Under the pieces are notes generated by a model that was not told the DNA's origin, searched no databases, and saw only the letters and a program-made list of their open reading frames with translations. Source: Methylobacterium brachiatum (lineage in GTDB: Bacteria; Pseudomonadota; Alphaproteobacteria; Rhizobiales; Beijerinckiaceae). From it: a stretch of DNA of 64,000 bases. Each line of letters opens with the position of its first letter. The first letter of the stretch is position 1. This document shows positions 51,820 to 61,239 of this stretch, in pieces. The DNA is taken from assembly GCF_020523825.1 (NCBI RefSeq), contig NZ_JAJALK010000003.1, forward strand, positions 556,713 to 620,712, written 5' to 3'. A program made the position numbers and the translations under genes.

Positions 51820-52167
51820 CTAACTTTCACCAGTAGTACTTCTGCTCATCTTGACATATTGGTGCTCTAACCAGCGGCGCATACTCGCAATCAATTCGGA
51901 TTTTCGGCCACTTATAGCTGCGCGCGCAAGCATGTCGTCGAACACGATATCAAAAGCGTCCTTTCCCGCACCTCCTTCCGGCGAAATGGGTGCGCCGATA
52001 TGCAACTCGAGAGTCAGCAAGAGGTCGACGAGATAGGCGATTTCGGGCGGTGGCCCTTCGCTGACCCATCGGCTCACGCTGCGAGTTGAACTGCCGACCT
52101 CCTCCGCGAATGCTGCATCCGTTCGCCCTAGCTCACGGAGGCGCGAACGGAATTCCGCGCCGGTCAT
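51820..52167 (-). CDS. HTH protein, YdaS/Cro-like
   Basis: From ATG 52167 the product is 115 aa. It has an HTH at about residues 1-45: MTGAEFRSRLRELGRTDAAF, EEVGSSTRSVSRWVSEG, PPPEIAYLVDLLLTLE. This pattern, RTDAAFAEEVGSSTRSVSRW followed by P-E-I, is the one seen in phage- and plasmid-type Cro/YdaS regulators. A basic tail ends RRWLEHQYVKMSRS. It is a typical mobile-element regulator; which element it belongs to is unclear. Confidence 0.65.
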   Translation of the reverse strand: MTGAEFRSRLRELGRTDAAFAEEVGSSTRSVSRWVSEGPPPEIAYLVDLLLTLELHIGAPISPEGGAGKDAFDIVFDDMLARAAISGRKSELIASMRRWLEHQYVKMSRSTTGES

Positions 52168-52426
52168 ATTCGTCAGATGACTCTTGGAACGCCCGACCAC
52201 GCAGGTTCCTTCGATCGCAGGTGCATCGCAGCCACCTGCGAAGGTGCCTCGCTTGGAGCATAACATCATTCCTTCGTGGATGTTTGTCACTCCGCGTCGG
52301 CACTTGTGCGGGCTCGCTCGGGAGCTGGTGCAACGGCTCGCCTCCGCGCTCAGCTGGTATGAGGCTACGTGTGGGGCAAAGCCCGAGTGGGCGCAGCCAG
52401 CCAACTGGCGGATCAGTCGCGCGAGC
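52168..52426. other. Short flank upstream of the HTH gene
   Basis: The 260 bp between the HTH gene start and the left end of IS-B contain no supported gene. It does not match the flank on the other side of IS-B, which shows that sequence has been lost. Confidence 0.35.
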
Positions 52427-52482
52427 TGACGTCCCCCCATCGCTTTGGTCCGGCGTGAGTGCGAGTTTTCCGGTTTTGTGAG
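52427..52482 (+). repeat. IS-B left inverted repeat, 56 bp
   Basis: It matches the reverse complement of 53650-53705 without a mismatch, and diverges directly afterwards (GGTCCCCC against ACCCTGAG). Confidence 0.88.
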
Positions 52483-52526
52483 GGTCCCCCGGATTTTGGT
52501 CCGGCCGAAAGGTGAGCCTCCGGATC

Positions 52527-53336
52527 TCATTCGGCGGCCTGCAGGGCCGCCGCCAGGGCGAATTCCTGGGGTGTCAGCCACCCCAGGGCGGTGTGAGGAC
52601 GGCTCTCGTTGTACTGCCGCCGCCACGTCTCGATCTTGCTCCTGGCGTCGGCCAACGACAAGAACCAGTTCGCGTTCAGGCACTCGTCGCGCAGGCGGCC
52701 GTTGAACGACTCGACCAGCGCGTTGTCGGTCGGCTTGCCAGGGCGCGAGAAGTCCAACGTGACGCCGTTCTCGTAGGCCCAGCGGTCGAGTGCTTTCGAG
52801 ACGAACTCAGGCCCATTATCGACCTGGATCGCGCACGGTGCTCCGCGCAGCATTGCCAAGCGGGCGACGACCGCCACGACCTGCTCGCCCTTGTTGCCTT
52901 GGTCGACCTCAATCGCCAGGGCCTCGCGCGTGAACGCATCGACGACCGTCAGAGCTCGCAGCCGGCGGCCATCGAACAGCGCGTCGGAGACGAAGTCCAT
53001 CGACCAGCGTTCGTTCGGCCGGAGCGCGGCCGGCTGACGCTCACGGTGTGCCGCACTGACGTGCCGGCGGGGCCGCTTGAGCCGCAGGCTAAGGCCCTCA
53101 TCCCTGTAGAGGCGGTGGACCCTTTTGTGATTCACCCGCCAACCTTCCCGGCGCAGCAGGATGTAGATCCTGAAGTAGCCGTAGCGCACCCGGCTCTTGG
53201 CCAGATCGCAGATGCGCATCCGCAGTGGTGCCTGATCGGGCTTGGTCGAGCGGTAGCGGACGCCCGACCGGCCGACGCCGAGCGCGGCGCAGCCGCGCCG
53301 CTCGCTCACCCCGTGCGCCTCCTGAACCTGGTGCAC
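52527..53336 (-). CDS. IS3-family transposase OrfB (IS-B)
   Basis: This is the DDE part of the transposase: HTH_21-like YGYFRIYILLRREGWRVNHKRVHRLYRDEGL, then Asp in RWSMDFVSDAL, Asp in IQVDNGPEFVSKALDRW and Glu in TDNALVESFNGRLRDECLN. The usable frame extends further upstream to about 53372 (ALTPARRRELVHQVQEAHG), so the natural product is an OrfAB fusion made by -1 frameshifting at the A6 run near 53370. It is intact and probably active. Confidence 0.9.
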   Translation of the reverse strand: MHQVQEAHGVSERRGCAALGVGRSGVRYRSTKPDQAPLRMRICDLAKSRVRYGYFRIYILLRREGWRVNHKRVHRLYRDEGLSLRLKRPRRHVSAAHRERQPAALRPNERWSMDFVSDALFDGRRLRALTVVDAFTREALAIEVDQGNKGEQVVAVVARLAMLRGAPCAIQVDNGPEFVSKALDRWAYENGVTLDFSRPGKPTDNALVESFNGRLRDECLNANWFLSLADARSKIETWRRQYNESRPHTALGWLTPQEFALAAALQAAE

Positions 53337-53359
53337 GAGTTCGCGTCGCCGAGCAGGCG

Positions 53360-53626
53360 TCAGAGCTTTTTTGCGAGCACGTCCTGCAAGATGTGCTTGT
53401 CGAGGCTCAGATCGGCCACGAGTTGCTTGAGCTTGCGGTTCTCGTCCTCAAGCTGCTTCAGCCGCCTCAGCTCGCCTGTGCCCAAGCCGCCGTAGAGCTT
53501 CTTCCAGCGGTAAAACGTCTGCTCGGAGATGCCCATCCGACGCAGCACCTCCGCGACCGGTGTCCCGGTCTCGGCCTGCTTCAGCGCGAAGGCGATCTGC
53601 TCCTCGGTGAACCTGCTCTTCTTCAC
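53360..53626 (-). CDS. IS3-family transposase OrfA (IS-B)
   Basis: This 88-aa HTH_8 protein reads MKKSRFTEEQIAFALKQAE, then PVAEVLRRMGISEQTFYRWK and the zipper LRRLKQLEDENRKLKQLVAD. Its last codons (LAKKL) contain the slippery GCAAAAAAG sequence (bases about 53368-53376), where a -1 shift leads into orfB. Confidence 0.92.
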   Translation of the reverse strand: MKKSRFTEEQIAFALKQAETGTPVAEVLRRMGISEQTFYRWKKLYGGLGTGELRRLKQLEDENRKLKQLVADLSLDKHILQDVLAKKL

Positions 53627-53649
53627 GGCTCTGCTCCTCCCCTCAGGGT

Positions 53650-53705
53650 CTCACAAAACCGGAAAACTCGCACTCACGCCGGACCAAAGCGATGGGGGGA
53701 CGTCA
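53650..53705 (-). repeat. IS-B right inverted repeat, 56 bp
   Basis: This is the exact complement of the left repeat at 52427-52482. It abuts the truncated IS-A copy 2 at 53706. Confidence 0.88.
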
Positions 53706-54454
53706 TCGGCTCGTGTCTGGAACGCGGTGCGCCAGACCAACTCGCTCTTCAGCGTCTTGAAGAACGTCTCGACCATCGCGTTGTCGAAGCAATTTCCCTT
53801 GCCAGACATCGAAATCACGATGCCATGTCCTCGTAGTTCTGCCTGATACTCGTTTGAACAGTACTGACTGTCGCGGTCGGAATGATGGAGCAGATCTGAT
53901 CCAGGCTGCCGGACGACGAGGGCTCGTCGCAGCGCGGTCAGCGCGAGTTCCTTGTGGAGACGGTCGCTCGCCGCCCAGCCCACGACCCGCCGAGAGTACA
54001 AGTCGAGGACCACCGCCAGGTACAGCCAACCCTCCCGCGTCCAGATGTAGGAGATATCGCTTCCCCACTTCCGATCCGGCCCGGCCGCCATGAAGTCCTG
54101 GTCGAGGTGGTTGGGCGCGATCGGGAAGGCGTGGCCGCTGTCCGTCGTGCGCCGGAAGCGGCGCGGCTGGCGAGCCTTGAGCCCGTTCTCCCGCATCAGC
54201 CGGGCCACGCGCCTTCTGCCTGCCGCCAAACCCTGCTCACGCAACTCGTGGGTCATGCGCGGGCTGCCGTACGTCTCGTGCGAGAGCGTGAACGCGGATC
54301 GGACGTGGGCAAGCAGCACGAGGTCCTCGCGCTGCCGCGTCGAGGCCGGACGACTCTTCCAGGCAAAGTAGCCGCTCGGACTGACATCGAGAACCTTGCA
54401 CAGGCGCGCGACAGGGAAGTCCTTCTTCGCCGCGTCGATGAGGCGGAACCTCAT
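53706..54454 (-). pseudogene. IS-A OrfB, C-terminally truncated
   Basis: This copy begins as copy 1 does (MRFRLIDAAKKDFPVARLCK) and keeps the DDE residues (WGSDISYIW, HHSDRDSQY, DNAMVETFFKTL). It loses the final 45 or so residues after FQTRAD, where it reads into the inverted repeat of IS-B and stops at 53651. In HHSDRDSQY the Gly of the family HSDRGSQY is also changed to Asp. Probably inactive. Confidence 0.85.
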
Positions 54455-54747
54455 CGACTTCCCTCCTTGGCGAAAAAAGCCGTGGCCCGCTTCAGGATCT
54501 CCCGCTCCTGGCGCAGCACCTCGTTCTCGCGCCGCAGACGCTTGAGCTCGGCGGCCATGTCCTCCTGCCGATCGGCCGGTGGGTTGTCCATCTCCCGCTC
54601 GCGTCGACCGTCGATCCAGTTGCGCAGCGTCGAGAGCCCGACACCGAGATCGGCGGCGACCTCGCGGCGGGACCGCCCGCTCGTCTGGGCCAATCGCACC
54701 GCCTCAGCACGAAACTCAGGGGTAAAGGTCTGCTTCCGGTCTGCCAT
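54451..54747 (-). CDS. IS3-family transposase OrfA (IS-A copy 2)
   Basis: This 98-aa protein is nearly identical to the orfA at 1316-1612 (MADRKQTFTPEFRAEAVRLA; REVAADLGVGLSTLRNWI). It is complete, but its orfB partner is broken. Confidence 0.9.
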   Translation of the reverse strand: MADRKQTFTPEFRAEAVRLAQTSGRSRREVAADLGVGLSTLRNWIDGRREREMDNPPADRQEDMAAELKRLRRENEVLRQEREILKRATAFFAKEGSR

Positions 54748-54903
54748 CGGACCCCTCCTCCTTCAGGAAAAGAGCTCTCCACTTTCTCGAGGCAAGTCCA
54801 GATACCCTCATGTGTGCCTGTAGTCCGCCGCTACGATGGAGCGGGGCTCGGCCTCGCGAGCGCCATCTAGCCAGCCTATGCAGGGCGCCCAGCAGGAGGA
54901 TCT

Positions 54904-55104
54904 ATGGGTTACATCATCGCTGGCGCCAACCTCGCCAACACCGAGAAGCCGAGCGTCGTCCATCAGGCCGAGACAGCCACCGAGGCGCTTCAAAGAGTCC
55001 AGGAGCTCGAGGGAGACGGCTACCACGTGCGCACATCCACCGCTGAGGGCGAGGACCTATCGATAGCCACCCTGGCAGCCAGCATCGTGCTTGATGAGGC
55101 TTGA
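54904..55104 (+). CDS. Small hypothetical protein
   Basis: This 66-aa protein starts MGYIIAGANLANTEKPSVV and contains ETATEALQRVQELEGDGYHVR. GGAGGATCT directly before ATG 54904 is a strong ribosome binding site. The composition is normal and the predicted beta-alpha-beta layout is compact. No family is recognised. The 318 bp after it (55105-55422) hold no supported gene. Confidence 0.6.
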   Translation: MGYIIAGANLANTEKPSVVHQAETATEALQRVQELEGDGYHVRTSTAEGEDLSIATLAASIVLDEA

Positions 55105-55422
55105 TGAGGCACGCGAAAAAGCCCGCGCCGGCGAGCCGGGGGGTCCGAGAGAGGGAAAGCGCTTCCAAGCGTCCTCGATAGCGCTGAACCGGATCGCCGC
55201 TGAGTACCTTTTTTGGACATCCTGAAACGCGAAAACGGTGCCCCAGCCGAACGTCGACGGCGAGATTACCGGCTGAGCGGGCAGCCCCCCACATGCTCGC
55301 ACGCGTCCAAGCAGGAGCGGCCGATTGCTCGGCGGCCTACTCCTCGCCCACTCGAAAACAGGCATCACGTCGCCCACCTGGGCAACACTATCTGGCAGGG
55401 CCGCGGCGGGCGAGGAGCGTGC

Positions 55423-56836
55423 GTGCGTAAGTTGGCATTTCCGGTTGGCCGGGAAGCATGGCTTCTTCTCGGTCTGGCGTTCCTTGTCGTCCTCGGGATC
55501 GCCGCCGCGCTCCACCTGATGCGGCCTACGGCGCTGACCATCGCGGTCGCCCCGAAAGGCGGCCCCGAGCCGGCCCTGTTACGGGCCTACGCCGACGAAC
55601 TCGCCCGCAGGAAGCTCGGCATCCGGCTGACGGTGTCGGCTTTCGACGGGGTGCGCGAGAGTGCAGAGGCGCTCAAGACCGAAGGCCGACCTCGCGGTAG
55701 TCCGTCCGGACGTCTCGATGCCGGGGAACGGCCTTACCCTAGCCGTCTTGCGAAGGCTGGCGGCGTTCGTTGTCGCCCCCGCGCAATCCGGTATCAAGGA
55801 TTTCCCGGATTTGGCGGCCAGGCGACTAGGCGTGCTGTCGAACAGGACCGCCGATAGGGCGCTGGTCGGCACCTTGGTCGCCCATTACGAAATGGAGCTT
55901 CTGACCGGCGCTCCAGGCGGCCCCCTACCGCAGAAGGCTGTCGCCCTCGTGCCGGTAGAGGAGACCGATGTGGCGGCCGCGCTTGGGGACGGCCGTATCG
56001 ACGCGATGGTGCTGTTGACGACGCCTACGTCCTCGGCCGCGCGGCGGGTTGTCGGGCTGGTTCGAGAGGCGAGCGCCGATGGCGAGGTCGCACTGTTCGG
56101 CGTACCCGACACCGCCGCGGTGCTGGCGCGCTGGCCGCGCGTGCAGCCGGTCACAGTGCCGGCCGCCCTGTTCGGCGGCCATCCGCGCCTTCCGGCGGAG
56201 GACGTGGCGACAGTCGGCTCGTCTTACCGCCTGATGGCGCGGGCCGACCTGTCGCGCAGCCTCGCCGCGGAGGTGACGCAGCACCTGTTCGAGATGCGCG
56301 CGGCCCTAGCCGAGACCGTCCCGGCAGCGGAAGACGTCAGCCATCCGGATTATGAGGATACGGCGGACGCTACCAGCGCCCGCTTGCCCATCCACCCAGG
56401 CGCCATCGACTACTACGAACGCGAGCAGGAGACCTTCATCGAGCGCTACGAGAGCTGGATCTACCTCGTGGCCATCCTGGGTGGCGGCCTGGGCTCGACG
56501 GCGGCCTGGGTGAGGCAGCGCCTCGGGCGCATCCGCCGGGAGAGGATCGAAGTGGCCACCGCGCGGCTGCTGGAGCTCCGGTCCGACGCACGCCGCGAGA
56601 CCGACCCCGAGCGCCTGGAGAACATGGCCGGTGAGGTGGAAGACCTCGCGGGCAGCATAGCGCGCCACGCACTAAACAGGCCAACCGAGGCGCGGACGCT
56701 AGGCGCCGCCACGCTGGCCATCGACGCGGCCCGCTCGACGATCCGGCGCGCTATCGTTCGTGAGGGATACCCCTCGCTAAATGACCAAGCCTCACCCCTC
56801 GACGTCTGCTTCCAGGATACAAGCAAGAATGGCTGA
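55423..56836 (+). pseudogene. TAXI-family solute-binding protein, frameshifted
   Basis: From GTG 55423 (GAGGAG 6-11 bp upstream) a membrane anchor WLLLGLAFLVVLGIAAALHL is followed by LTIAVAPKGGPEPALLRAYA and FDGVRESAEALKT. Near 55680 the reading frame changes. The next frame continues KADLAVVRPDVSMPGNGLTL, then FPDLAARRLGVLSNRTADRA, and a second membrane segment IYLVAILGGGLGSTAAWV near the C-terminus. One small indel explains the break. The protein belongs to the membrane-anchored TAXI group (TRAP-associated). A sequencing error is possible. Confidence 0.72.
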
Positions 56837-57006
56837 ATGACCGGGATGGTCGCGAAGCAGACGGCCGGAGTTGGCCGAAGAACGAACCCGCTGCGCGGGA
56901 GGGTGCGTGTGGTGAGGGCGCGGTAGGGTCGGGACCGTCGCGCATCGTTTGAGGCCCGTCGGAGGCGGGTCGAGCATCGAGGCTCCTTCATCCGAGGAGC
57001 CCCACG

Positions 57007-57912
57007 ATGCACGATCTTCTCCCCGCCAGCGCGGTCAGCCCCCTGCGCCAGCGCCTGATCGACGACATGAGCCTGCGCCGGTTCTCGCACGAGACCCAGC
57101 GCAACTACATCCGCGACGTCGGCCGCCTCGCCACCTTCCTCGGGCGCCGGCCCGACACGGCCACCGCGCAGGACCTGCGCCGCTTCCAGGTCGAGCAGCG
57201 CGAGGCCGGCGTGCCGGTGCCGACCCTCAACGCCATCGTCTCGGCATTGCGCTTCTTCTTCACCCACACCCTCGACCGGCCCGACCTCGCGCGCCAGCTC
57301 GTCCGGCTCGCCTATCCGCGCACGCTGCCGGTGGTGCTCAGCCGCGACGAGGTCACCCGGCTGCTCGACGCCACCACCTGCCTCAAGCATCAGGCTGCTC
57401 TGTCGGTGGCCTATGGCGCCGGCCTGCGCGTGGCCGAGGTCGCAGCGCTCAAAGTCATCGACATCGACAGCGCGCGCATGCTCATCCGGGTCGAGCGCGG
57501 CAAGGGCGGACGATACCGCAACGCGCTGCTCCCGGCGGACCTGCTCACCCTGCTGCGCCAGTGGTGGAAGGTCGGACGCCAGCAGGGCGTCATGCAGCGT
57601 GACGGCTGGCTGTTCCCGGGCCAGCATCCGATGAAGCCGATCAGCACCCGCCACCTCCACCGCATCGTGGTCGAGGCGGCCCGGGCGGCCGATATCGCCA
57701 AGCGGGTCGGCCCGCACACCCTGCGCCACAGCTTCGCCACCCACCTCTTGGAGGACGGCATCGACATCCGGGTGATCCAGGTCTTGCTCGGGCACGCCAA
57801 GCTGGAGAACACGGCGTTCTACACCAAGGTCGCCACCCGCACGGTACGCACCGTGACCAGTCCGCTGGACAAGCTGGGTCTGTTCAAGACGGGAGAGATC
57901 GCGCCCGGCTGA
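57007..57912 (+). CDS. Tyrosine recombinase/integrase of an IS91-type element
   Basis: This 301-aa protein has a SAM-like N-terminal core-binding domain (RRFSHETQRNYIRDVGRLATFL) and a catalytic domain with Arg in AYGAGLRVAEVAALK, the HxxR motif HTLRHSFATHL, LLGHAKLENTAFYTKV (His and Tyr nucleophile). It is the accessory recombinase found upstream of some IS91-like transposases. All four key residues are present. Confidence 0.9.
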   Translation: MHDLLPASAVSPLRQRLIDDMSLRRFSHETQRNYIRDVGRLATFLGRRPDTATAQDLRRFQVEQREAGVPVPTLNAIVSALRFFFTHTLDRPDLARQLVRLAYPRTLPVVLSRDEVTRLLDATTCLKHQAALSVAYGAGLRVAEVAALKVIDIDSARMLIRVERGKGGRYRNALLPADLLTLLRQWWKVGRQQGVMQRDGWLFPGQHPMKPISTRHLHRIVVEAARAADIAKRVGPHTLRHSFATHLLEDGIDIRVIQVLLGHAKLENTAFYTKVATRTVRTVTSPLDKLGLFKTGEIAPG

Positions 57913-57916
57913 GACG

Positions 57917-59110
57917 GTGCGCGCCGCGATCGAGGTCGCCGACGTCTTCCGCGCTGCTGGGCCGGCCTACCGGGCGGCCCAGGCCGGCCACCTGAGCCTG
58001 CGGCAGCTCAAGGTCATGGCGGCGATCGAGCACTGCCGCACCGCCGCGCTCGGCGGCCACGTCGAGGGCTGCGGCGACTGCGGCCACCGGCGGATCGCCT
58101 ACAACTCCTGCCGCAACCGGCACTGCCCCAAATGCCAAGGGGCGGCGGCCCGCACATGGCTGGCCGAGCGCGAGGCCGACCTGCTGCCGGTGGGCTACTT
58201 CCACGTCGTGTTCACCCTGCCGACGCAGGTCGCCGACATCGCCCTCCAGAACAAGGCCGCCGTCTACGACCTGCTGTTCCGCGCGGCGTCGGAGACGATG
58301 CTGACCATCGCTGCCGATCCCAGGCACCTCGGCGCCCGCATCGGCCTGACCGCCGTGCTGCACACCTGGGGCTCGGCGCTGACGCATCATCCCCACGTCC
58401 ACATGATCGTGCCCGGCGGCGGCCTCTCGCCTGATGGTGCACGGTGGGTGTCGTCGCGGCCGGCCTTCCTCCTGCCGGTGCGGGTGCTGGGCAAGCTGTT
58501 CCGCCGCCTGTTCCTGGTCGGGCTGAGCGCGCTGCACGCGGCCGGACGGCTCGTCTTCTTTGGCGGCCTAGCGCCCCTGGCCGAGCGCCGCGCCTTCCTG
58601 CGCCATCTGTCCCCGGCCCGGACGAAGCGCTGGGTCGTCTACGCCAAAGCCCCGTTCGCCGGTCCCGCGGCGGTGCTGGCCTACCTGTCGCGCTACACCC
58701 ACCGTGTGGCGATCTCGAACAGCCGGCTGATGAGCTTCGATGAGGCCGGCGTCACCTTCCGCATCAAGGACTACCGTCGCGACGGGCCTGAGCGCTACGG
58801 CACCCTGACGCTGGGCCCGCACGAGTTTATCCGGCGCTTCCTGCTGCACGTCCTACCCAAGGGCTTCCACCGCATCCGCCACTACGGTCTGCTCGCCAGC
58901 GCCGGCCGCCGGGCCAACCTCACCCGTATCCGAGCGCTGCTCGCCGTCCCGCCGCCGGTCATCCCGCCCGAGCCCACGGCGCCGCCCGACTGGCGCTCAC
59001 CCTGCCGGTGCTGCGGCGGCCGCATGACGGTCGTCGAGACCTTCGGCCGCTTCCTGCAACCGCGCGGTCCGCCGACCGCGTCCGCCCTGACCGGGATGAG
59101 AGCACCGTGA
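57917..59110 (+). CDS. IS91-family transposase (Y2 HUH)
   Basis: This 397-aa protein has the N-terminal zinc-binding domain (CGDCGHRRIAYNSCRNRHCP KC pattern), the HUH motif HHPHVHMIVPGGGL and the double-tyrosine region LSRYTHRVAISNSRL. It directs rolling-circle transposition. The GTG start is 4 bp after the integrase stop. The C-terminus ends in a cysteine pair CRCCGG typical of the family. Confidence 0.9.
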   Translation: MRAAIEVADVFRAAGPAYRAAQAGHLSLRQLKVMAAIEHCRTAALGGHVEGCGDCGHRRIAYNSCRNRHCPKCQGAAARTWLAEREADLLPVGYFHVVFTLPTQVADIALQNKAAVYDLLFRAASETMLTIAADPRHLGARIGLTAVLHTWGSALTHHPHVHMIVPGGGLSPDGARWVSSRPAFLLPVRVLGKLFRRLFLVGLSALHAAGRLVFFGGLAPLAERRAFLRHLSPARTKRWVVYAKAPFAGPAAVLAYLSRYTHRVAISNSRLMSFDEAGVTFRIKDYRRDGPERYGTLTLGPHEFIRRFLLHVLPKGFHRIRHYGLLASAGRRANLTRIRALLAVPPPVIPPEPTAPPDWRSPCRCCGGRMTVVETFGRFLQPRGPPTASALTGMRAP

Positions 59111-59760
59111 CCCGGCACGTCGTCAGCCACCATCATGCCGCCGGCCTTCGAGCCGCGGCCGGAGGAGCGTTGCGCCCCGACCGCCTCGACCCGCACTTCC
59201 GGCCGCCCGATCCAGACCGAGACCCGCCGGCCATCGCTCCGACCACCCCGTGCTGGCCGTCGGCCTGTCCCGGCGGATCACCCCGCCATCTCCGCCGAGC
59301 CCCTCGCCGGCCATCGCGCTCGCCCGCGCCATCAGGCCGGATCGCTCAATCCCCATAGCCGACTGCCTCGGTCTCCGCGGGTTCGTTCCTCGGAGACTTT
59401 CGTACGCCTGCCGGCGCCCGAAACTCTTCACGAAAGCCGACTGGCTGATTTCGGCACCGCGAGGCGCTAAACCGGACATCGCAGCATTCTTGCTACAGGC
59501 GTCTGTGACGCGCGTTTTGCCGACGTTTGAATAGCCGACACGGTTCTCCGACGCGGTTGCAATCGTTTTGGTCGACCGAGCATGCGTGGTCAGTGATCGT
59601 CGGGAAAACGTTCGTTTTTTGTACATAACGGTCGAAACAGCTGAATGACCGCTCCGGGTGGTTTCCTGCCTGTCCGCTTACGAGGACCGACGCAACCAAA
59701 CCGGACCTGCAAACAGATCGTGCTGTTTGGCTGGTCGTGCGCTCGACCGTGCTGGATGAG
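59111..59760. other. Stretch downstream of the IS91-type transposase
   Basis: 650 bp with no gene I can support. The first half is very GC-rich and may be the 3' end of the IS91-type element. The second half (59500-59760) is less GC-rich and lies beyond the 3' end of the M48 gene. Confidence 0.4.
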
Positions 59761-61221
59761 TTAACGACCAACTTCTTTGTTCCGAATGATCTTAGTCGAT
59801 GCAAAGGTGCCATCCGGTGCGTCGGCCATCATAGTCAACATCGCGCCAAACGGCCCAGCATGCTCGCTTTGTACGGAGAGGAACGCGCTCAACTCTTTCG
59901 GATCGCACTTTCGAGCCAGATGTGGAACGTTAGCCATTGAGGCGATCGCCCCAATATTGCAGGCCATACCCTTGGCTGCAGCCGCGAGGAACACGTTGAA
60001 GGGCTGCGGATCGAAGATCTCGATCAATACGGCTGGGCGGTCGAGGCGCTTGGCGTTGCAACACAGGATTGCTGCCACCGCCAAGATGACGCCGTAGCTC
60101 ATGTTGCGGGTCAGGCCGAGCCAATTCCTTGTGTCGTCGGTGGCAACGCGACGGAGGGCGCTCATCGCTCGGAACGCCTCGCGCCGGCCGGGGCTGACAA
60201 ATGCGTCGCACAGATGGTCGGCCGGTCGGCGCAGTGCATCCGGGCGCGTGTCGCGCCGCGCAGGTGCAATGAGTGCCATCGACCCGGTCATCGCGATGAT
60301 CGCATTCACGCGCTCATCCATCCTCGGGTGTGTCGCCAGTCCGCCCTCGGCCGCGCCGTCGATCATCATCGCGTCTTGACCGGACGGAAGCCCAGCAATC
60401 GCGCTGTGGCCGTGCACCTTCCGCAAGGCCGAGATGAGGGCGGCCGGGTTTTGCGTAGCCTCCACGGCGACTGCGTCGGCGATAAACTCCCGGGATGAGG
60501 AGATCAGAAGCCGAACGAGCCGGCCCGCCTTCAGCGCCGACTGGGCGACGAAGCTGACGATCAGCACGAACACGAGGATCGGCGGAAACCACAACGTCAG
60601 GATCGGGAGACCCACGAGTTCCTTAAGCGGAGTGGTTTCCTTCATCCGCGGCGTAATCAACAGATCGAGCAGGCGCAGGCACACGTTGGCGGCCGCCATC
60701 AGGCGGATGTCGCCATTGCGGATGTGCGCGAGTTCGTGCGCGACCACTCCCGCCAGTTCGTCGTCGTCGAGACCATCGATGAGCCCACGGGTCACCACGA
60801 CGACCGCGTCCTTGCGTCGGATGCCGCAGGCGAACGCATTCAGCGCACTTGAACGGATCACGCCGACATAAGGTACCGGCAATCCCATACTGAGCGCCAG
60901 CGGTTCGACGATGCGGCACAGGCGCGGCTCGTCCTGCTCGTCGACGAACGTGAACGCCATGACCCTGCGCACTGCGTGAACGTGCCAGAGCAGTAGCGCA
61001 ACGAACAGGATGATGCCGGCGAGCGTCACCAGAACCAGGTAGCGGCTCGCGTAGCCGACCCAGGTGAAGACCGGCGCATGCTCTGGATCGAGGGCGGCAA
61101 GCGGCAAGTAGAGCGCTAGTACGGCTCCAACATGGAAAGCGGCGAGAAAGCCGGCGAACAGGACCAGCGAACGCCGGTCATTCGCGGCGATCCAGCCGAA
61201 CAGGCCGTTGACGCGCAGCAT
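59761..61221 (-). CDS. M48-family membrane metalloprotease
   Basis: This 486-aa protein has two N-terminal membrane segments (SLVLFAGFLAAFHVGAVLAL, LVLVTLAGIILFVALLLW), the zinc motif HELAH at 162-166 and the third ligand in SSSREFIADAVAVE. Two further hydrophobic segments precede that site and one follows near residue 385. The domain order is that of HtpX/BepA-like M48 peptidases. The C-terminal 120 residues are an extension. It lies 18 bp downstream of lemA, a common pairing in membrane quality control. Confidence 0.87.
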   Translation of the reverse strand: MLRVNGLFGWIAANDRRSLVLFAGFLAAFHVGAVLALYLPLAALDPEHAPVFTWVGYASRYLVLVTLAGIILFVALLLWHVHAVRRVMAFTFVDEQDEPRLCRIVEPLALSMGLPVPYVGVIRSSALNAFACGIRRKDAVVVVTRGLIDGLDDDELAGVVAHELAHIRNGDIRLMAAANVCLRLLDLLITPRMKETTPLKELVGLPILTLWFPPILVFVLIVSFVAQSALKAGRLVRLLISSSREFIADAVAVEATQNPAALISALRKVHGHSAIAGLPSGQDAMMIDGAAEGGLATHPRMDERVNAIIAMTGSMALIAPARRDTRPDALRRPADHLCDAFVSPGRREAFRAMSALRRVATDDTRNWLGLTRNMSYGVILAVAAILCCNAKRLDRPAVLIEIFDPQPFNVFLAAAAKGMACNIGAIASMANVPHLARKCDPKELSAFLSVQSEHAGPFGAMLTMMADAPDGTFASTKIIRNKEVGR

Positions 61222-61239
61222 ATGGATCTCGCAGGCAAG

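Larger units (their letters stand above)
52427..53705 (-). mobile_element. IS3-family insertion sequence (IS407/IS51-like, IS-B)
   Basis: The element is 1279 bp with perfect inverted repeats of 56 bp: TGACGTCCCCCCATCGC begins both ends (52427-52482 and 53650-53705). It carries orfA and orfB on the minus strand. Flanks are GAGC on the left and TCGG on the right, so no 4-bp target duplication remains. The right flank is the interior of IS-A copy 2; the left flank is unrelated. Confidence 0.88.
53706..54800 (-). mobile_element. IS-A copy 2, truncated at its left end by IS-B
   Basis: The right terminus (CTCTCCAC...GAGGCAAGTCCA, ending 54800) matches copy 1 at 1665. The left 140 bp of the element, holding the end of orfB and one terminal repeat, is missing where IS-B begins. 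Sequence identity to copy 1 is very high, with scattered substitutions. Confidence 0.88.
56970..59110 (+). mobile_element. IS91-type element with tyrosine recombinase
   Basis: The element carries a phage-type integrase gene and a Y2 HUH transposase gene 4 bp apart. A stem-loop (GGCTCC 56981-56986 / GGAGCC 56996-57001) lies just before the first gene. The rolling-circle ori and ter ends are not defined by me; the element may extend about 400 bp past 59110. Confidence 0.75.
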
